Source of the DNA: Alcanivorax sp.
Lineage (GTDB): Bacteria; Pseudomonadota; Gammaproteobacteria; Pseudomonadales; Alcanivoracaceae
NCBI GenBank assembly: GCA_022565695.1
Contig: JAIUME010000013.1
Span: forward strand, 1-64,000
Direction of reading: 5' to 3'
DNA: 64,000 nucleotides
Shown one piece after another: positions 8,150-19,888 of the stretch. Within the stretch, counting starts at the first letter, position 1. Each line of letters opens with the position of its first letter. Under the pieces are notes generated by a model. The model was not told the DNA's origin. It ran no database searches and saw nothing but the letters and a program-made list of their open reading frames with translations. Both the position numbers and the translations under genes were made by a program.

Positions 8150-10970
8150 ACTCACGCACCTCTCCTTCACCGTCGATGTTATCAACGCAGCGCCCACAGA
8201 TCTCAGGGTGCGCAGCGTGGCTGCCCACATCCTCCCGATGGTGCCAGCAACGGCCGCACTTGGTGTGCGGCGATGCGGTGATCGCCACTTTGAGGCCCGA
8301 CAGCAATGAGGGCTCCAGCGTCTCCGGCGCCTCCGCCAGGGGGCGCAGCGTCGCAGTAGAAGTAATCGTCACGAAGCGCAGCTCATCACCGAACGCGGCC
8401 AGCACCGCATGCAGGGCCGGGTCCACATACAGCACCGCATCGGCGGCCAGATTGGCGCGCACCACTTTCTCGTTGCGCGCGTCTTCAATGGCCTTGTTGA
8501 CCGCCTGCTTGACCTGCTGCACCTGCTGCCAGAACGCCGCATCCATGGTGCTGTCCGCCGGCAGACGGAACAGGCCGTCATACCACTCCACCAGAAACAC
8601 TGAGCTGTCGCGCTCGCCTGGCAGATGCTGCCAGATTTCTTCGGCGGTGAAGCTGAGGATCGGCGCCATCCAGCGCACCAGGGCCTCGGCAATATGGTGC
8701 AGCGCCGTCTGGCAGGAACGCCGGGCGCGGGAGTCGGTCTGCGTGGTGTACTGGCGATCCTTGATGATATCCAGATAAAAGCCGCCCAGATCCACAGAAC
8801 AGAAATGGTGGATGCGCTGATACACCTGATGGAACTGGAAGGTGTCATAAAGCTGCTGGATCTCGTCCTGCAGCGCCGCAGCGCGATCCACCACCCAGCG
8901 ATCCAGCGCCAGCATGTCATCCGGCTGCAGCGCATTCTCTGACGGCACGAAACCATTCAGGTTGGCAAGCAGGAACCGGGCGGTGTTGCGGATGCGGCGG
9001 TAAGAGTCCCCCATCTGCTTGAGAATGCCGTGGGACACGCTCATTTCGCCACGGTAATCCGTGGCCGACACCCACAGGCGCAGAATGTCGGCGCCCAGGG
9101 TCGAGGTCACTTCCTGAGGCGCAATCACGTTACCGAGTGACTTGGACATCTTGCGACCGTCTTCATCCACGGTGAAACCATGGGTCAGCACGGTTTTGTA
9201 GGGCGGCGCATTGCGGATCGCCAGACTCGTCAGCAGCGACGACTGGAACCAGCCACGATGCTGATCGGAGCCTTCCAGGTAGAGATCTGCGGGCACGGTC
9301 AACGCCGGGTTCTGATCCAGCACACAGAAATGCGTGACACCGGAATCAAACCACACGTCCAGCGTGTCGGTGACTTTCTGGTAGCGTGCGGCGTCGTCGG
9401 CCAGCCCTTGTTCAGCCAGAAACGCTTCCGCATCCAGATCAAACCAGGCATCGATGCCCTCGCCTTCCACCTTCTTCGCCACGGCCTCGATAAGGCGCAG
9501 GGTTTCCGGGTGTGGTGTGCTGGTTTCGCGGTCGACAAACAGGGCGATGGGCACACCCCAGGTGCGCTGACGCGAAATGCACCAGTCGGGCCGGTCGCGC
9601 AGCATGCCTTCGATGCGCGCCTTGCCCCATTCCGGCAGCCAGGTCACATCATTGACCGCCTCATTGGCGCGCGCATGCAGGCCGGCCTGATCCATGCTCA
9701 CAAACCATTGCGCCGTGGCGCGGAAGATCAGCGGCGTCTTGTGGCGCCAGCAATGGGGATAGCTGTGGGTGATCTTTTCACAGGCCACCAGTCGGCCGCG
9801 CTCGCGCAGCGCCTCCAGCACCGGTTCGTTGGCCTTGGTGACGTGCTGGCCACCAACCACCGGCGCGCCCTCGGCGAACAGGCCGTTATCCAGCAGCGGG
9901 CTGTCGGTCTCCAGGCCGTAGCGCTGGCCGACGATAAAGTCATCCTGACCATGGCCTGGCGCGGTGTGCACGCAACCCGTGCCCGCATCCGTGGTGACAT
10001 GCTCGCCCAGGATGACCGGCACCTCGATATCCAGAAACGGATGCTGCAAACGCAGATGTTCGAGCACGGCGCCCTGGAAGGTCGCCGAGGTACTGACCTG
10101 CTCCAGCGCCGCGCGCTGCGTCACCGTCTCGGCCAACTCGGCCGCAACAATTAATGTCTGCGGTCCCTGTTCGTTGCTGCCGCTGAGCACGACATAATCC
10201 AGTTCCGGATGCACTGCCACAGCCTTGTTGGCGGGCAGCGTCCAGGGCGTGGTGGTCCAGATGGTCACTGCGCCGGCGTCCGCCTGCACACCGGTCCGCG
10301 CAGCAAAATCTGCCGCGTCCACCACCGGGAAAGACACATCGATGGAATAGGACTGCTTGTCCTGGTATTCCACTTCCGCTTCCGCCAGCGCCGAACCGCA
10401 GTCCAGGCACCAGTGCACCGGCTTGAAGCCTTTTTGCAGATGGCCGTTATCCACGATACGGCCCAGCGCGCGAATGATGTTCGCCTCAAAGCCGAAATCC
10501 ATGGTCAGGTAGGGATTGTCCCAGTCACCGAATACGCCGAGCCGCTTGAAGTCTTCCCGCTGGCCGTCCACCTGACTGGCGGCATACTTGCGGCACTCCG
10601 CCCGGAACGTACGCGCATCCACCTTGTGGCCGGGCTTGCCAACTTTCTGTTCGACCTTGTGCTCGATGGGCAGGCCATGGCAGTCCCAGCCGGGCACATA
10701 GGGCGCATCGAAGCCACTGAGCGTGCGCGACTTGATGATGATGTCCTTGAGGATCTTGTTGACCGAGTGACCGATATGAATGCTGCCGTTGGCATAGGGC
10801 GGGCCATCGTGCAGTACGTATTTCGGCTTGCCGGCAAAACGCTCGCGAATCGCCTGGTACAGCTTGTTCTGCTGCCAGATGTCGAGCTGTGTCGGCTCAC
10901 GCTGGGCCAGCCCCGCTTTCATGGGGAAGGAGGTATCCGGCAGATTCAGCGTGGATTTATAGTCGGTCAT
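8142..10970 (-). CDS. ileS: Isoleucyl-tRNA synthetase
   Basis: Class Ia aminoacyl-tRNA synthetase of 942 aa (E. coli 938) that charges tRNA-Ile with isoleucine and edits valine. The HIGH motif is in [11 protein letters not shown] and KMSKS in [12 protein letters not shown]. The CP1 editing domain lies between them ([24 protein letters not shown]). The C-terminal zinc site is [10 protein letters not shown] ... ICGRCVDN. I chose ATG 10970 ([10 protein letters not shown]), since about 90 codons of upstream extension overlap ribF and are unlike the family. This is the bacterial IleS1 type by its zinc-binding C-terminus, the form normally sensitive to mupirocin; that statement is from family knowledge only. 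Confidence 0.98.
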   Translation of the reverse strand: MTDYKSTLNLPDTSFPMKAGLAQREPTQLDIWQQNKLYQAIRERFAGKPKYVLHDGPPYANGSIHIGHSVNKILKDIIIKSRTLSGFDAPYVPGWDCHGLPIEHKVEQKVGKPGHKVDARTFRAECRKYAASQVDGQREDFKRLGVFGDWDNPYLTMDFGFEANIIRALGRIVDNGHLQKGFKPVHWCLDCGSALAEAEVEYQDKQSYSIDVSFPVVDAADFAARTGVQADAGAVTIWTTTPWTLPANKAVAVHPELDYVVLSGSNEQGPQTLIVAAELAETVTQRAALEQVSTSATFQGAVLEHLRLQHPFLDIEVPVILGEHVTTDAGTGCVHTAPGHGQDDFIVGQRYGLETDSPLLDNGLFAEGAPVVGGQHVTKANEPVLEALRERGRLVACEKITHSYPHCWRHKTPLIFRATAQWFVSMDQAGLHARANEAVNDVTWLPEWGKARIEGMLRDRPDWCISRQRTWGVPIALFVDRETSTPHPETLRLIEAVAKKVEGEGIDAWFDLDAEAFLAEQGLADDAARYQKVTDTLDVWFDSGVTHFCVLDQNPALTVPADLYLEGSDQHRGWFQSSLLTSLAIRNAPPYKTVLTHGFTVDEDGRKMSKSLGNVIAPQEVTSTLGADILRLWVSATDYRGEMSVSHGILKQMGDSYRRIRNTARFLLANLNGFVPSENALQPDDMLALDRWVVDRAAALQDEIQQLYDTFQFHQVYQRIHHFCSVDLGGFYLDIIKDRQYTTQTDSRARRSCQTALHHIAEALVRWMAPILSFTAEEIWQHLPGERDSSVFLVEWYDGLFRLPADSTMDAAFWQQVQQVKQAVNKAIEDARNEKVVRANLAADAVLYVDPALHAVLAAFGDELRFVTITSTATLRPLAEAPETLEPSLLSGLKVAITASPHTKCGRCWHHREDVGSHAAHPEICGRCVDNIDGEGEVREYA

Positions 10971-10986
10971 AACCTGATGCCTTCTC

Positions 10987-11922
10987 TCACAAACCAGTCT
11001 CTGCAAACCAGTGTCTGGCGTTGTCGATGTCATTGTGGATCGCCGAGCGCAATGCTTCGAGCCCGTCGAATTTCTGTTCCGGCCGGATGTAATGCCGTAA
11101 CGCCACCTCAAGGTGGCGGCCATACAGATCACCGGTGTAATCCAGCAGATGCACTTCCAGGCGCCAGCCCACCCCGTCCACCGTCGGCCGGTGGCCCATA
11201 TTGGCCACCGCTGGCGCATCCTTGAGCCCGGCGCCATTTACGGTGACCGCAAATACACCCGAGATGGGCACGCGCAATCGCCGCAAGGGCAGATTCGCCG
11301 TAGGCACACCGATGGTACGTCCGATTCTGTCGCCCTGATGGACCCGCCCGCTGATCACATAGGGCCGCCCGAGCAGCTGTTCCGTCAGCGCCACATTGCC
11401 CGAGGCCAGCGCCTCGCGAACCCGCGTGCTGGACACCCGTGCGCCCTGCAATTCGCAGGTCGGGGTATCTTCAACACTGAAATCAAAACGGCGCCCGGCA
11501 TCACACAAATAGGCGAAATCGCCTTCGCGACCACTGCCAAAGCGAAAATCATCGCCCACCACCAGATGCCGCACCCCCAGACCATCCACCAGCAGGTCCC
11601 GTACAAACGCGTCGGCGCTCTGGCTGCGAAAGCTGTCGTCGAAACGGGCGCAGAACACCTGATCCACACCCAGCGCCGCCAGGGTACGCAGTTTATCACG
11701 CAAGGACATCAGCCGGGCGGGCGCCTGATCCGGCACGAAGAACTCCTGGGGCTGTGGCTCGAACAGCATCACCGTGCTGACCACACCCAGATCCCGTGCC
11801 TGCTCCCTGACCCGCGCCAGTATCTTGCGATGGCCGAGGTGCACGCCATCGAAATTACCAATGGTGGCGACACAGCCAAACTGGGCGTGGTGGAGATTGT
11901 GTGTACCGCGAATCAACTGCAT
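10987..11922 (-). CDS. ribF: Bifunctional riboflavin kinase / FAD synthetase
   Basis: Makes FMN from riboflavin and FAD from FMN; length 311 aa (E. coli RibF 313). The N-terminal nucleotidyltransferase domain has [14 protein letters not shown] and the [15 protein letters not shown] segment. The C-terminal flavokinase domain has [11 protein letters not shown] and [12 protein letters not shown] start at ATG 11922 ([10 protein letters not shown]) to match the family; upstream in-frame codons run into the murJ-ribF spacer. It sits 16 nt upstream of ileS, the usual ribF-ileS pairing. Confidence 0.97.
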   Translation of the reverse strand: MQLIRGTHNLHHAQFGCVATIGNFDGVHLGHRKILARVREQARDLGVVSTVMLFEPQPQEFFVPDQAPARLMSLRDKLRTLAALGVDQVFCARFDDSFRSQSADAFVRDLLVDGLGVRHLVVGDDFRFGSGREGDFAYLCDAGRRFDFSVEDTPTCELQGARVSSTRVREALASGNVALTEQLLGRPYVISGRVHQGDRIGRTIGVPTANLPLRRLRVPISGVFAVTVNGAGLKDAPAVANMGHRPTVDGVGWRLEVHLLDYTGDLYGRHLEVALRHYIRPEQKFDGLEALRSAIHNDIDNARHWFAETGL

Positions 11923-12064
11923 GCCGGAATTACACAGCCTGGGTTCTGGAACGTCGCCCCGCTTCAGGGCTACAGCGTTCGGTTGAGTCATAGAGCCGCG
12001 GCCCTGACGCCGCCCGACGAGGGCAACTGGCGGACAAACGGCGGAAGCCGGAAAGTATAGAGGA

Positions 12065-13663
12065 TCAGCGGCGCAAGTGACGAGGCCTGAAGCCCAGCAA
12101 GACCAGGGCGAAACCATACACGAGCACGCCAGAGGCCACTACCAGCAACAGCCAGAGAGCACGCATCATCGCCGCGCCATCAAACCAGACGCCGGTGGCC
12201 GCCGCCAGGAAGTGAATCGCCACCGCCATGGTCAGGCCCGCCGCCAGCATCCGCAGGATCGTCTGCCACCAGCCCGGCGCGGGCTGGTAGAAGCCAGCAA
12301 GACGCAGCCCCCGCCACAACAGCCAGGCATTGAGCCACGCCGACAGCGCCGTGGCGAGGGCCAGCCCCATATGCCGCAGATGCCAGACCAGTATCAAGTT
12401 GAACACCATGTTGGCCACCATGGCGATGATGCCGATCTTGACCGGCGTCCGCGTGTCCTGGCGGGCAAAGAAGCCCGGCGCCAGAATCTTGATCAGCATG
12501 AAAGCCACAACACCAAAGGCATAGGCCCGCAGGGACAGCGATGCCTGCTGCACGTCAAAGAGCGTGAAGTCCCCGTACAGGAACAGCGCCGCCAGCAGCG
12601 GCTCACTGATCACCGCCAGCGCCAGCGCGGCAGGCAGCCCCAGCAGCAGCACCAGACGAATGCCCCAGTCCAGGGTGCGGGAGAACTCCGCCGGTGACGA
12701 GGTGGCATGGGTCTTCGACAGGCTGGGCAGGATCACCGTGCCGATGGCGATGGCAAAGATCCCCAGCGGCAGCTCCACCAGCCGGTCAGAGTAATAGAGC
12801 CAGGTCACGCTGCCAGTCTCGAGCAAGGACGCCAGCACCGTGTCCAGCAACAGGTTGATCTGACTGACCGAGACACCGAACAGAGCTGGCGCCATCAACG
12901 CCATGATCTTCTTTACCCCCGGGTCCTTGAAGGCCACCGCCGGCTTCGGCATCAGCCCCAGACGGGCCAGAAACGGCAACTGCAGCATCAGCTGCAGCAT
13001 CCCGGCCGCCAGCACCCCCCAGGCCAGGGCAACGGCCATGCGCTCCTCGGCAAACAGCGGCGCCACGAACAGGGCCGCTGAAATCAGGCACAGGTTCAGC
13101 ACCACCGGCGTGAATGCCGGCACCGCAAAACGGCCCCAGGTGTTGAGAATGCTGCCGGCAAAGGCGGTCAGGGCAATAAAGAACAGGTACGGAAAGGTCA
13201 GCCGCAGCATCTCGATAGCCAGACCCCGCTTGTAGGGGTCATCGCCGAAGCCCGGCGCAAACACCGAGATCAGCACCGGGGCCCCCACCACGCCAATCAC
13301 CGTCACCGGAATCAGTATCGAACCGAGGGAACCCGCCACGCGATTGACCAGCAGCCGCGTGGCCGCCTGCGAGCCGCCGCTCTTGTATTCACTGAGCACC
13401 GGCACGAAGGCCTGGTTGAACGCGCCTTCGGCGAACAGGCGCCGCAGGAAGTTGGGGATACGGAAGGCGACAAAGAAGGCATCTGTGCCCGCAGACACGC
13501 CAAACATGCGCGCCAGCACCACATCCCGCACCAGCCCGAGGATGCGCGACAGCAGCGTCATGCTGCTGACCACCAGCGTGGATGCCAGCAGCCGGCTCGG
13601 CCCCTTGCCGGGGGCGGGCGGGTCTCCCGAAGGAGGTGTCGGCGTTGCAGTGGGCTGGCTCAT
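12065..13663 (-). CDS. murJ: Lipid II flippase MurJ (MviN)
   Basis: Inner-membrane MOP-family flippase of 532 aa that moves lipid II to the periplasm for peptidoglycan synthesis. The N-terminal signature is clear: ILGLVRDVVLARMFG, GTDAFFVAFRIPNFLRRLFAEGAF and FVPVLSEYK. Fourteen or so hydrophobic segments follow to the C-terminus. The start ATG 13663 has AGGGAGG 10 nt upstream. About 20 residues before the first helix are Pro/Ser/Gly rich, longer than in E. coli MurJ but common in oceanospirilla. It is divergent from rpsT and precedes ribF by 142 nt. Confidence 0.97.
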   Translation of the reverse strand: MSQPTATPTPPSGDPPAPGKGPSRLLASTLVVSSMTLLSRILGLVRDVVLARMFGVSAGTDAFFVAFRIPNFLRRLFAEGAFNQAFVPVLSEYKSGGSQAATRLLVNRVAGSLGSILIPVTVIGVVGAPVLISVFAPGFGDDPYKRGLAIEMLRLTFPYLFFIALTAFAGSILNTWGRFAVPAFTPVVLNLCLISAALFVAPLFAEERMAVALAWGVLAAGMLQLMLQLPFLARLGLMPKPAVAFKDPGVKKIMALMAPALFGVSVSQINLLLDTVLASLLETGSVTWLYYSDRLVELPLGIFAIAIGTVILPSLSKTHATSSPAEFSRTLDWGIRLVLLLGLPAALALAVISEPLLAALFLYGDFTLFDVQQASLSLRAYAFGVVAFMLIKILAPGFFARQDTRTPVKIGIIAMVANMVFNLILVWHLRHMGLALATALSAWLNAWLLWRGLRLAGFYQPAPGWWQTILRMLAAGLTMAVAIHFLAAATGVWFDGAAMMRALWLLLVVASGVLVYGFALVLLGFRPRHLRR

Positions 13664-13816
13664 GCCGCCGGGGCCTCCCTGAGGTCCATTCTATGAGGTC
13701 TGCTCTGAAGGTCTGGTGCCCTTGAAACCGGGCAAGCGTAGCCGGATACGTGGATTCACGCCAGCGCGCTGATGCAGAAATGGCGCCAGAAAGAGACGAA
13801 TCCTGCCCGGATCGCC

Positions 13817-13845
13817 TTGACAACCGCCCCCTGCGTGGGCATAGT
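13817..13845 (+). promoter_or_regulatory. Candidate sigma-70 promoter of rpsT
   Basis: A perfect -35 TTGACA (13817-13822) is separated by 17 nt from CATAGT (13840-13845), a 4/6 match to the -10 consensus. Transcription would begin near 13852 and give a leader of about 75 nt before the rpsT TTG codon. Read from sequence only. Confidence 0.6.
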
Positions 13846-13925
13846 TGCGCGTCTTTCCGGCAGGTGGCGGATTACCGTCCGTTACTCGCCCGCGATGACA
13901 ACCTAATTTCGACAGGAGCAGGACC

Positions 13926-14201
13926 TTGGCTAACTCACCGCAAGCGCGAAAGCGTGCTCGTCAGGCGGAGAAGCGTCGTCAGCACAATGCAGCAATGCGC
14001 TCCATGGTGCGGACCTACCTCAAGAAGGTAAACGCTGCCATTGCGTCCGGTGACCAGCAGTCTGCTCAGGAAGCATACAAGTCAGCTGTTTCGGTCCTGG
14101 ACAAGGCAACCCGCAAGGGCAAGTACCACCCGAACAAGGCAGCGCGTCACAAGAGCCGCCTGAACACCAAGATCAAGGCACTGGGCGCAGCAGCAGCCTG
14201 A
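13926..14201 (+). CDS. rpsT: 30S ribosomal protein S20 (TTG start)
   Basis: Primary-binding ribosomal protein of 91 aa for 16S rRNA. MANSPQARKRARQAEKRR and the Lys-rich KYHPNKAARHKSRLNTKIK end are characteristic. The start codon is TTG at 13926, with AGGAGCAGGA upstream; no ATG is available in frame before residue 24. The E. coli rpsT gene also starts with UUG, where the weak start takes part in feedback control by S20, so the feature seems conserved. It is a monocistronic unit with its own promoter and a strong terminator. Confidence 0.97.
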   Translation: MANSPQARKRARQAEKRRQHNAAMRSMVRTYLKKVNAAIASGDQQSAQEAYKSAVSVLDKATRKGKYHPNKAARHKSRLNTKIKALGAAAA

Positions 14202-14253
14202 AGTATGCCTGATCGCACGTTGCCTGGTGTACCTGGCCTGGCAACATAAAAAG

Positions 14254-14280
14254 AACCGGCCTTCTGGCCGGTTTTTTTAT
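14254..14280 (+). terminator. Intrinsic terminator of rpsT
   Basis: An 8-bp perfect stem AACCGGCC/GGCCGGTT (14254-14261 and 14266-14273) with the tetraloop TTCT is followed by a T-run. The A residues just upstream allow some function in the other direction too, for proB. Confidence 0.9.
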
Positions 14281-14322
14281 GCTTCGGTTTGCGCTCCGAG
14301 CACCGGCATCAAAGCACCGGCA

Positions 14323-15465
14323 TCAAAGCACCACCATATTGTCCCGGTGGATCAGCTCTTCTTCGTTCATATAACCCAGAATCGCCTGAATCTCACTGCT
14401 CTTGCGTCGCACCAGCTTCGCTGCTTCGTCAGCGTCATAATTGACCAGCCCGCACGCCACACGCTGCCCCGACTCATCCTCGCAGGCCACCATTTCGCCA
14501 CGGGAAAACTGACCATGGGCGCTGATGACCCCCACCGGTAGCAGGCTCGAGCCGGCCTCCCGCAGACGGCGCACCGCCCCGGCATCCAGCACCAGACGGC
14601 CACGCATCTGCAGATGGCCCGCCAGCCATTGCTTGCGCGCATTGTAGGGGGTGATATCCGGCAACAGCGTGGTGCCAGGCGCTTCGCCCGCTGCCAGAGC
14701 CGCCAGCACTTCCGGGCTGCGGCCGCTGGCTATGGTGGTGCGCGCGCCACTGCGCGCGGCAAGCGTCGCAGCGCGCACCTTGGTGATCATGCCGCCACGC
14801 CCCAGCAGACCGCCGTCACCCGCCACTTCCAGCAGGCGCGGGTCCGAAGCCTGCGCTTCACGAATCAATGGAGCGCTCGGGTCCTTGCGCGGGTCACGCT
14901 CATAGAGACCGCTCTGATCGGTCAGGATGACCAGACGATCAGCCTCCACCAGATTGGCCACCAGCGCCGCCAGGGTGTCGTTGTCGCCGAAGCGGATTTC
15001 ATCGGTGACCACGGTGTCGTTCTCATTGACCACCGGAATCACATCAAGACCCAGCAACGTCAGCAGCGTAGTGCGGGCATTCAGGTAGCGTGTACGGTGG
15101 GACAGATCGTCGTGGGTCAACAGCACCTGGGCGGTATGCAGGCCGTGCACCTGAAAACGCGATTCCCAGGCCTGCACCAGGCCCATCTGGCCCACGGCAG
15201 CGGCAGCCTGCAAGGCATGCACTGACTCGGGACGACGCGCCCAGCCGAGACGGCGCATGCCTTCGGCCACCGCGCCGGAGGACACCACCACGATTTCCAC
15301 GCCCAACGCACGCAGGGCCACCATCTGGTCGACCCAGCGCTGCATCAGGGACAGATCCAGCCCCTGGCCGTCGTTGGTCAACAGCGCGCTGCCGATCTTG
15401 ATCACCCAGCGCGCGGGGCGCGCTGCGGCGATGCTGTCTTTGTCCTGCTTGCTGGTGGCTGTCAT
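14323..15465 (-). CDS. proB: Glutamate 5-kinase
   Basis: First enzyme of proline synthesis: phosphorylates glutamate with ATP. Length is 380 aa, so it has the N-terminal amino acid kinase domain ([43 protein letters not shown]) and a C-terminal PUA domain ([21 protein letters not shown]-like [12 protein letters not shown]). It follows obg on the same strand with a gap of 18 nt, the common obg-proB pair. The 3' end carries a duplicated 14-bp unit, CACCGGCATCAAAG, at 14301-14328; the stop codon lies in the second copy. Confidence 0.96.
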   Translation of the reverse strand: MTATSKQDKDSIAAARPARWVIKIGSALLTNDGQGLDLSLMQRWVDQMVALRALGVEIVVVSSGAVAEGMRRLGWARRPESVHALQAAAAVGQMGLVQAWESRFQVHGLHTAQVLLTHDDLSHRTRYLNARTTLLTLLGLDVIPVVNENDTVVTDEIRFGDNDTLAALVANLVEADRLVILTDQSGLYERDPRKDPSAPLIREAQASDPRLLEVAGDGGLLGRGGMITKVRAATLAARSGARTTIASGRSPEVLAALAAGEAPGTTLLPDITPYNARKQWLAGHLQMRGRLVLDAGAVRRLREAGSSLLPVGVISAHGQFSRGEMVACEDESGQRVACGLVNYDADEAAKLVRRKSSEIQAILGYMNEEELIHRDNMVVL

Positions 15466-15483
15466 GCCGGTTCACATCCGCGC

Positions 15484-17071
<1,588 letters not shown>

Positions 17072-17098
17072 TGTCCTATACCTCTCGCTGTGCCCGGA

Positions 17099-17410
17099 TC
17101 AGCCGGTGATGCCGGTGATCTTCACTTCCGTAAACCACTGACGGTGGCCCTGCTGCTTGCGATAGTGCTTGCGGCGACGGAACTTCACGATTCTGATTTT
17201 CTTGTGGCGGCCCTGCTCGACAACCTCAGCGGTCACTTTCGCGCCTTCGATCAGCGGCTGACCTACCTTGATGTTGTCGCCATCGGCGACCAGAAGCACC
17301 TCGTCGAATTCGAGGGTTTCACCGGTGCCAACTTCGAGCTTCTCGATGCGCAGGAGGTCACCCTCTTCCACGCGATACTGCTTGCCACCGGTCTTGATGA
17401 CTGCGTACAT
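17099..17410 (-). CDS. rplU: 50S ribosomal protein L21
   Basis: Ribosomal protein of 103 aa, first gene of rplU-rpm[19 protein letters not shown] and the C-terminal [20 protein letters not shown] are diagnostic. The leader carries a candidate promoter at 17572-17600, about 160 nt upstream of the start. Confidence 0.97.
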   Translation of the reverse strand: MYAVIKTGGKQYRVEEGDLLRIEKLEVGTGETLEFDEVLLVADGDNIKVGQPLIEGAKVTAEVVEQGRHKKIRIVKFRRRKHYRKQQGHRQWFTEVKITGITG

Positions 17411-17571
17411 CTGCTGTTACTCCGAGCGAGTCACGGGTGGCGGGTCGGTCCGGGGAACGGGCTTGCACCTGATCCTGTAGGACATAACCACTTGGCGGCC
17501 ACTGCAACGATTAGTGATCTGCCAGCAGCCTCCTTGCCTGAAACGGGACAAAGGGCTACTGCGGGTCGCGG

Positions 17572-17600
17572 ATTCTACGCCATGACCGCCATCGCGGCAA
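17572..17600 (-). promoter_or_regulatory. Candidate promoter of rplU-rpmA
   Basis: On the minus strand, TTGCCG (17600-17595) and TAGAAT (17577-17572, 5/6) are separated by 17 nt. This is the best sigma-70-like match in the rplU leader. Confidence 0.55.
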
Positions 17601-17621
17601 GGCCTGCGCTCCCGGCATTTC

Positions 17622-17649
17622 TTGACTCAGCGCCCGCGGCTGTTAGCAT
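17622..17649 (+). promoter_or_regulatory. Candidate promoter of ispB
   Basis: TTGACT (17622-17627, 5/6) and TAGCAT (17644-17649, 4/6) are separated by 16 nt. The leader to the ispB ATG is about 70 nt. Confidence 0.5.
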
Positions 17650-17727
17650 TGCCGCCATCCTCGCGCTCGGGCGAGTAGCTTCTGATGCCCGACCAGTGCG
17701 ATCAGCCTGTCAAATGATGAGGGTCCA

Positions 17728-18708
17728 ATGGACTTCAAGGCCATCTCAGCCGTTGTGGCGGACGACTTCGACGCCGTCAATCGCTTCATTGCCCACCATC
17801 TCGACTCCAATGTCCCCATGATTCGTGAGGTTGGCGACTATATCGTCAGCGGTGGCGGCAAGCGTCTGCGTCCGCTGGTGGCCATCCTCAGTGCCCGCGC
17901 CAGCGGCTATCAGGGCGAGCGGCATGTCGATATCGCGGCGGTCATCGAGTTCCTGCACACCGCCACCCTGCTGCATGACGATGTGGTGGATGAGTCCAGC
18001 ATGCGCCGTGGCCGGCCCACAGTGAACGCCGTGTGGGGCAACGCCGCCAGCGTGCTGGTGGGGGACTTCCTGATTTCGCGGGCATTCGAGCTGCTGGTGC
18101 GCATCGGCAACCAGACCCTGCTCAACATCCTCTCCGCCAGCACCAACATCATTTCCGAAGGTGAGGTGCTGCAGCTGATCAACTGCCGCGACCCGGACAC
18201 CACGGAAGAGCGCTACATGCGCGTGATCCACCACAAGACCGCCAAGATGTTCGAGTCTGCGGCGCAGACCGGCGCCGTCCTGGCTGCAGACAACGATGCT
18301 GACGCCGCCCGCGCCCAGGAGGTGTTCGGCACCTATGGCCGGCATATGGGCATCGCGTTCCAGCTGATCGACGACGTGCTGGACTACACCGGCGACGCTG
18401 AAGCACTGGGCAAGAACGTCGGCGACGACCTTGCCGAGGGCAAACCCACCCTGCCCCTGATCTACACCATGCGCGAGGGCTCTCCGGAGCAGGCGGCGCT
18501 GATCCGCCATGCCATCCGCACCGGTGGCCTGGACCAGCTGGATGAGATCATCAATACCGTGCAGCAGGCTGGCGGCCTGGAGTACACCCGCGACATGGCG
18601 CGCAAACATACCGGTATTGCGCTACAGTCCCTTGCGGACGTGCCAGACTCCCGGTACAAGGAATCCCTTGAACGCCTGGCGCGCGAGGCCACAGAGCGCA
18701 CTTTCTGA
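17728..18708 (+). CDS. ispB: Octaprenyl (polyprenyl) diphosphate synthase
   Basis: Trans-prenyltransferase of 326 aa that makes the ubiquinone side chain from farnesyl diphosphate and IPP. The first aspartate-rich motif is in LLHDDVVDESSMRRGRPTVN and the second in FQLIDDVLDYTGD. GGGKRLRP and the GEVLQL segment are also typical. The location opposite rplU-rpmA is the standard place for ispB in gammaproteobacteria. The exact chain length (C40 or C45) cannot be read from the sequence with confidence. Confidence 0.95.
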   Translation: MDFKAISAVVADDFDAVNRFIAHHLDSNVPMIREVGDYIVSGGGKRLRPLVAILSARASGYQGERHVDIAAVIEFLHTATLLHDDVVDESSMRRGRPTVNAVWGNAASVLVGDFLISRAFELLVRIGNQTLLNILSASTNIISEGEVLQLINCRDPDTTEERYMRVIHHKTAKMFESAAQTGAVLAADNDADAARAQEVFGTYGRHMGIAFQLIDDVLDYTGDAEALGKNVGDDLAEGKPTLPLIYTMREGSPEQAALIRHAIRTGGLDQLDEIINTVQQAGGLEYTRDMARKHTGIALQSLADVPDSRYKESLERLAREATERTF

Positions 18709-18766
18709 GGCGCTCTCCTCCAACGCCGCACCACCCAGACCACCACCCCCGACGGAGGAACCGGCA

Positions 18767-19393
18767 ATGATGTCTTCCATTACAGGCGCTCGCAGCAAGG
18801 CGCACAATGTATTGCTGGTCGCAGGCCTGGCAGCACTGCTCAGCGCGTGTGGCCTCAGCCCCCAGGTGATCAATATCCAGCCTGAGCCCAACGTGGCGCG
18901 TTCGTCTGTCGGCGGCAACAGCTCGGTTTCCGTGACCGCGCGCGATGCCAGAGAAGGCGACGCCTTCGGCTCTCGCGGTGGCGTATATAAAGAAACCAGC
19001 CTGATCCGGCCGGCCAATGACGTGCCCAAAGCACTGTACGAGGCGGTCACGCAGGGCCTGCACCAGCAAGGTTTCAACGCACTCAACCCCTCGGCTGGCG
19101 CCACCACTCTGGAGGTCCGCCTGACCGAGCTGAGCTATGTGCCGGCAGACACCTCCGTGGTCAATCGTATCGAGGTGTCAGCCCGCGTCGAGGCCATTGC
19201 CCGCCGCGAAAGCGAGGGCGGCAGCGCCGAGCATACCGGACGCTACCAGAGCAGCGTCACCCACGACATGCCCATCACGCCCAGCGCACGGCGCAATGAA
19301 ACGATGATCAATGAGGTGCTGGAGCGCACCCTGGAACGGCTGCTGTCAGATCCGAAGCTGCTGTCGTTTCTGGCTGGCAACGACAACCCCTGA
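18767..19393 (+). CDS. YajG-like outer-membrane lipoprotein
   Basis: Predicted lipoprotein of 208 aa. The start ATG 18767 has GGAGG 8 nt upstream, followed by a signal peptide with the lipobox LLSAC near residue 28. The mature part begins GLSPQVINIQPEP, contains SVSVTARDAR and TLEVRLTELSY, and ends with a helical segment (NEVLERTLERLLSD). This is the pattern I associate with the YajG family, a lipoprotein of unknown detailed role linked in enterobacteria to the ampG locus; no ampG is seen here. It lies 58 nt after ispB and 2 nt before the SelW-like gene, so the three may be cotranscribed. Confidence 0.75.
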   Translation: MMSSITGARSKAHNVLLVAGLAALLSACGLSPQVINIQPEPNVARSSVGGNSSVSVTARDAREGDAFGSRGGVYKETSLIRPANDVPKALYEAVTQGLHQQGFNALNPSAGATTLEVRLTELSYVPADTSVVNRIEVSARVEAIARRESEGGSAEHTGRYQSSVTHDMPITPSARRNETMINEVLERTLERLLSDPKLLSFLAGNDNP

Positions 19394-19395
19394 AC

Positions 19396-19686
19396 ATGAC
19401 ATCACACCGCGTGGTCATCACCTACTGCAGCCAGTGCAACTGGCTGCTACGGTCAGGCTGGATGGCCCAGGAGCTGCTCGGCAGCTTTAGTGAAGAACTG
19501 GCAGAAGTCGCTCTGCGCCCCGGGACCGGCGGCATATTCACCGTGCATGTGAATGAGCAGTTGATCTGGGAGCGCAAGCGCGATGGCGGCTTTCCCGAGA
19601 TTACCGAACTGAAGCGGCGGGTGCGGGACATTGTCGCCCCGGCGCGACATCTGGGGCATGTCGACAAGGGACAAGTCGACAAATAA
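19396..19686 (+). CDS. SelW/Rdx-family thioredoxin-fold protein (Cys form)
   Basis: Small protein of 96 aa with the SelW/SelT/SelH (Rdx) pattern: ITYCSQCNWLLRSGWMAQELL, a CxxC redox motif at residues 11-14, and a C-terminal GTGGIFTVHVNEQLIWERKRDGGFPE signature in which GGFPE is typical. Selenoprotein W homologues have Sec in the motif; here both positions are Cys. The physiological partner is unknown. The gene starts 2 nt after the lipoprotein stop. The C-terminus contains a short duplicated VDK (VDKGQVDK), from a repeated gtcgacaa in the DNA, which looks like a recent small duplication. Confidence 0.85.
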   Translation: MTSHRVVITYCSQCNWLLRSGWMAQELLGSFSEELAEVALRPGTGGIFTVHVNEQLIWERKRDGGFPEITELKRRVRDIVAPARHLGHVDKGQVDK

Positions 19687-19697
19687 CCCCGCCAACC

Positions 19698-19886
19698 TCA
19701 GTCATCGTCACTGCGGGCCTCCACACTGATGTCGCCGTCCGGCGCGACAACCACCGACAGATCAATCGGGTGACAGCACACCGAGCAGTCCTCCACGTAC
19801 TGCTGCACCGGCTCTGACGGATCCACCAGTATTTCGATGCTTTCCCAGCAATAGGGGCAGGTGACATACACCGATTCCTGCTGCAT
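19698..19886 (-). CDS. CPXCG-motif cysteine-rich protein
   Basis: Protein of 62 aa with two Cys pairs: TCPYCWE near residue 10 and DCSVCCHPIDL near residue 35, plus an acidic tail EARSDDD. This is the CPXCG family of small, probably zinc-binding, proteins of unknown function. I chose ATG 19886 rather than the upstream in-frame GTG at 19898, since that GTG lies inside the HIT gene; the ATG follows the HIT stop by 2 nt. It may be cotranscribed with the HIT gene. Confidence 0.8.
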   Translation of the reverse strand: MQQESVYVTCPYCWESIEILVDPSEPVQQYVEDCSVCCHPIDLSVVVAPDGDISVEARSDDD

Positions 19887-19888
19887 GG

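Larger units (their letters stand above)
17411..17727. other. Divergent rplU/ispB intergenic region
   Basis: 317 bp between two divergent genes; no convincing coding sequence on either strand. It holds a promoter for each direction, annotated separately. The rplU leader is about 155 nt and the ispB leader about 70 nt. No riboswitch-like or other strong secondary structure was recognised. Confidence 0.6.

Noticed and set aside
19396-19686. SelW-like gene as a selenoprotein
   Set aside because: Both positions of the CxxC motif are Cys codons and there is no in-frame TGA within the gene.
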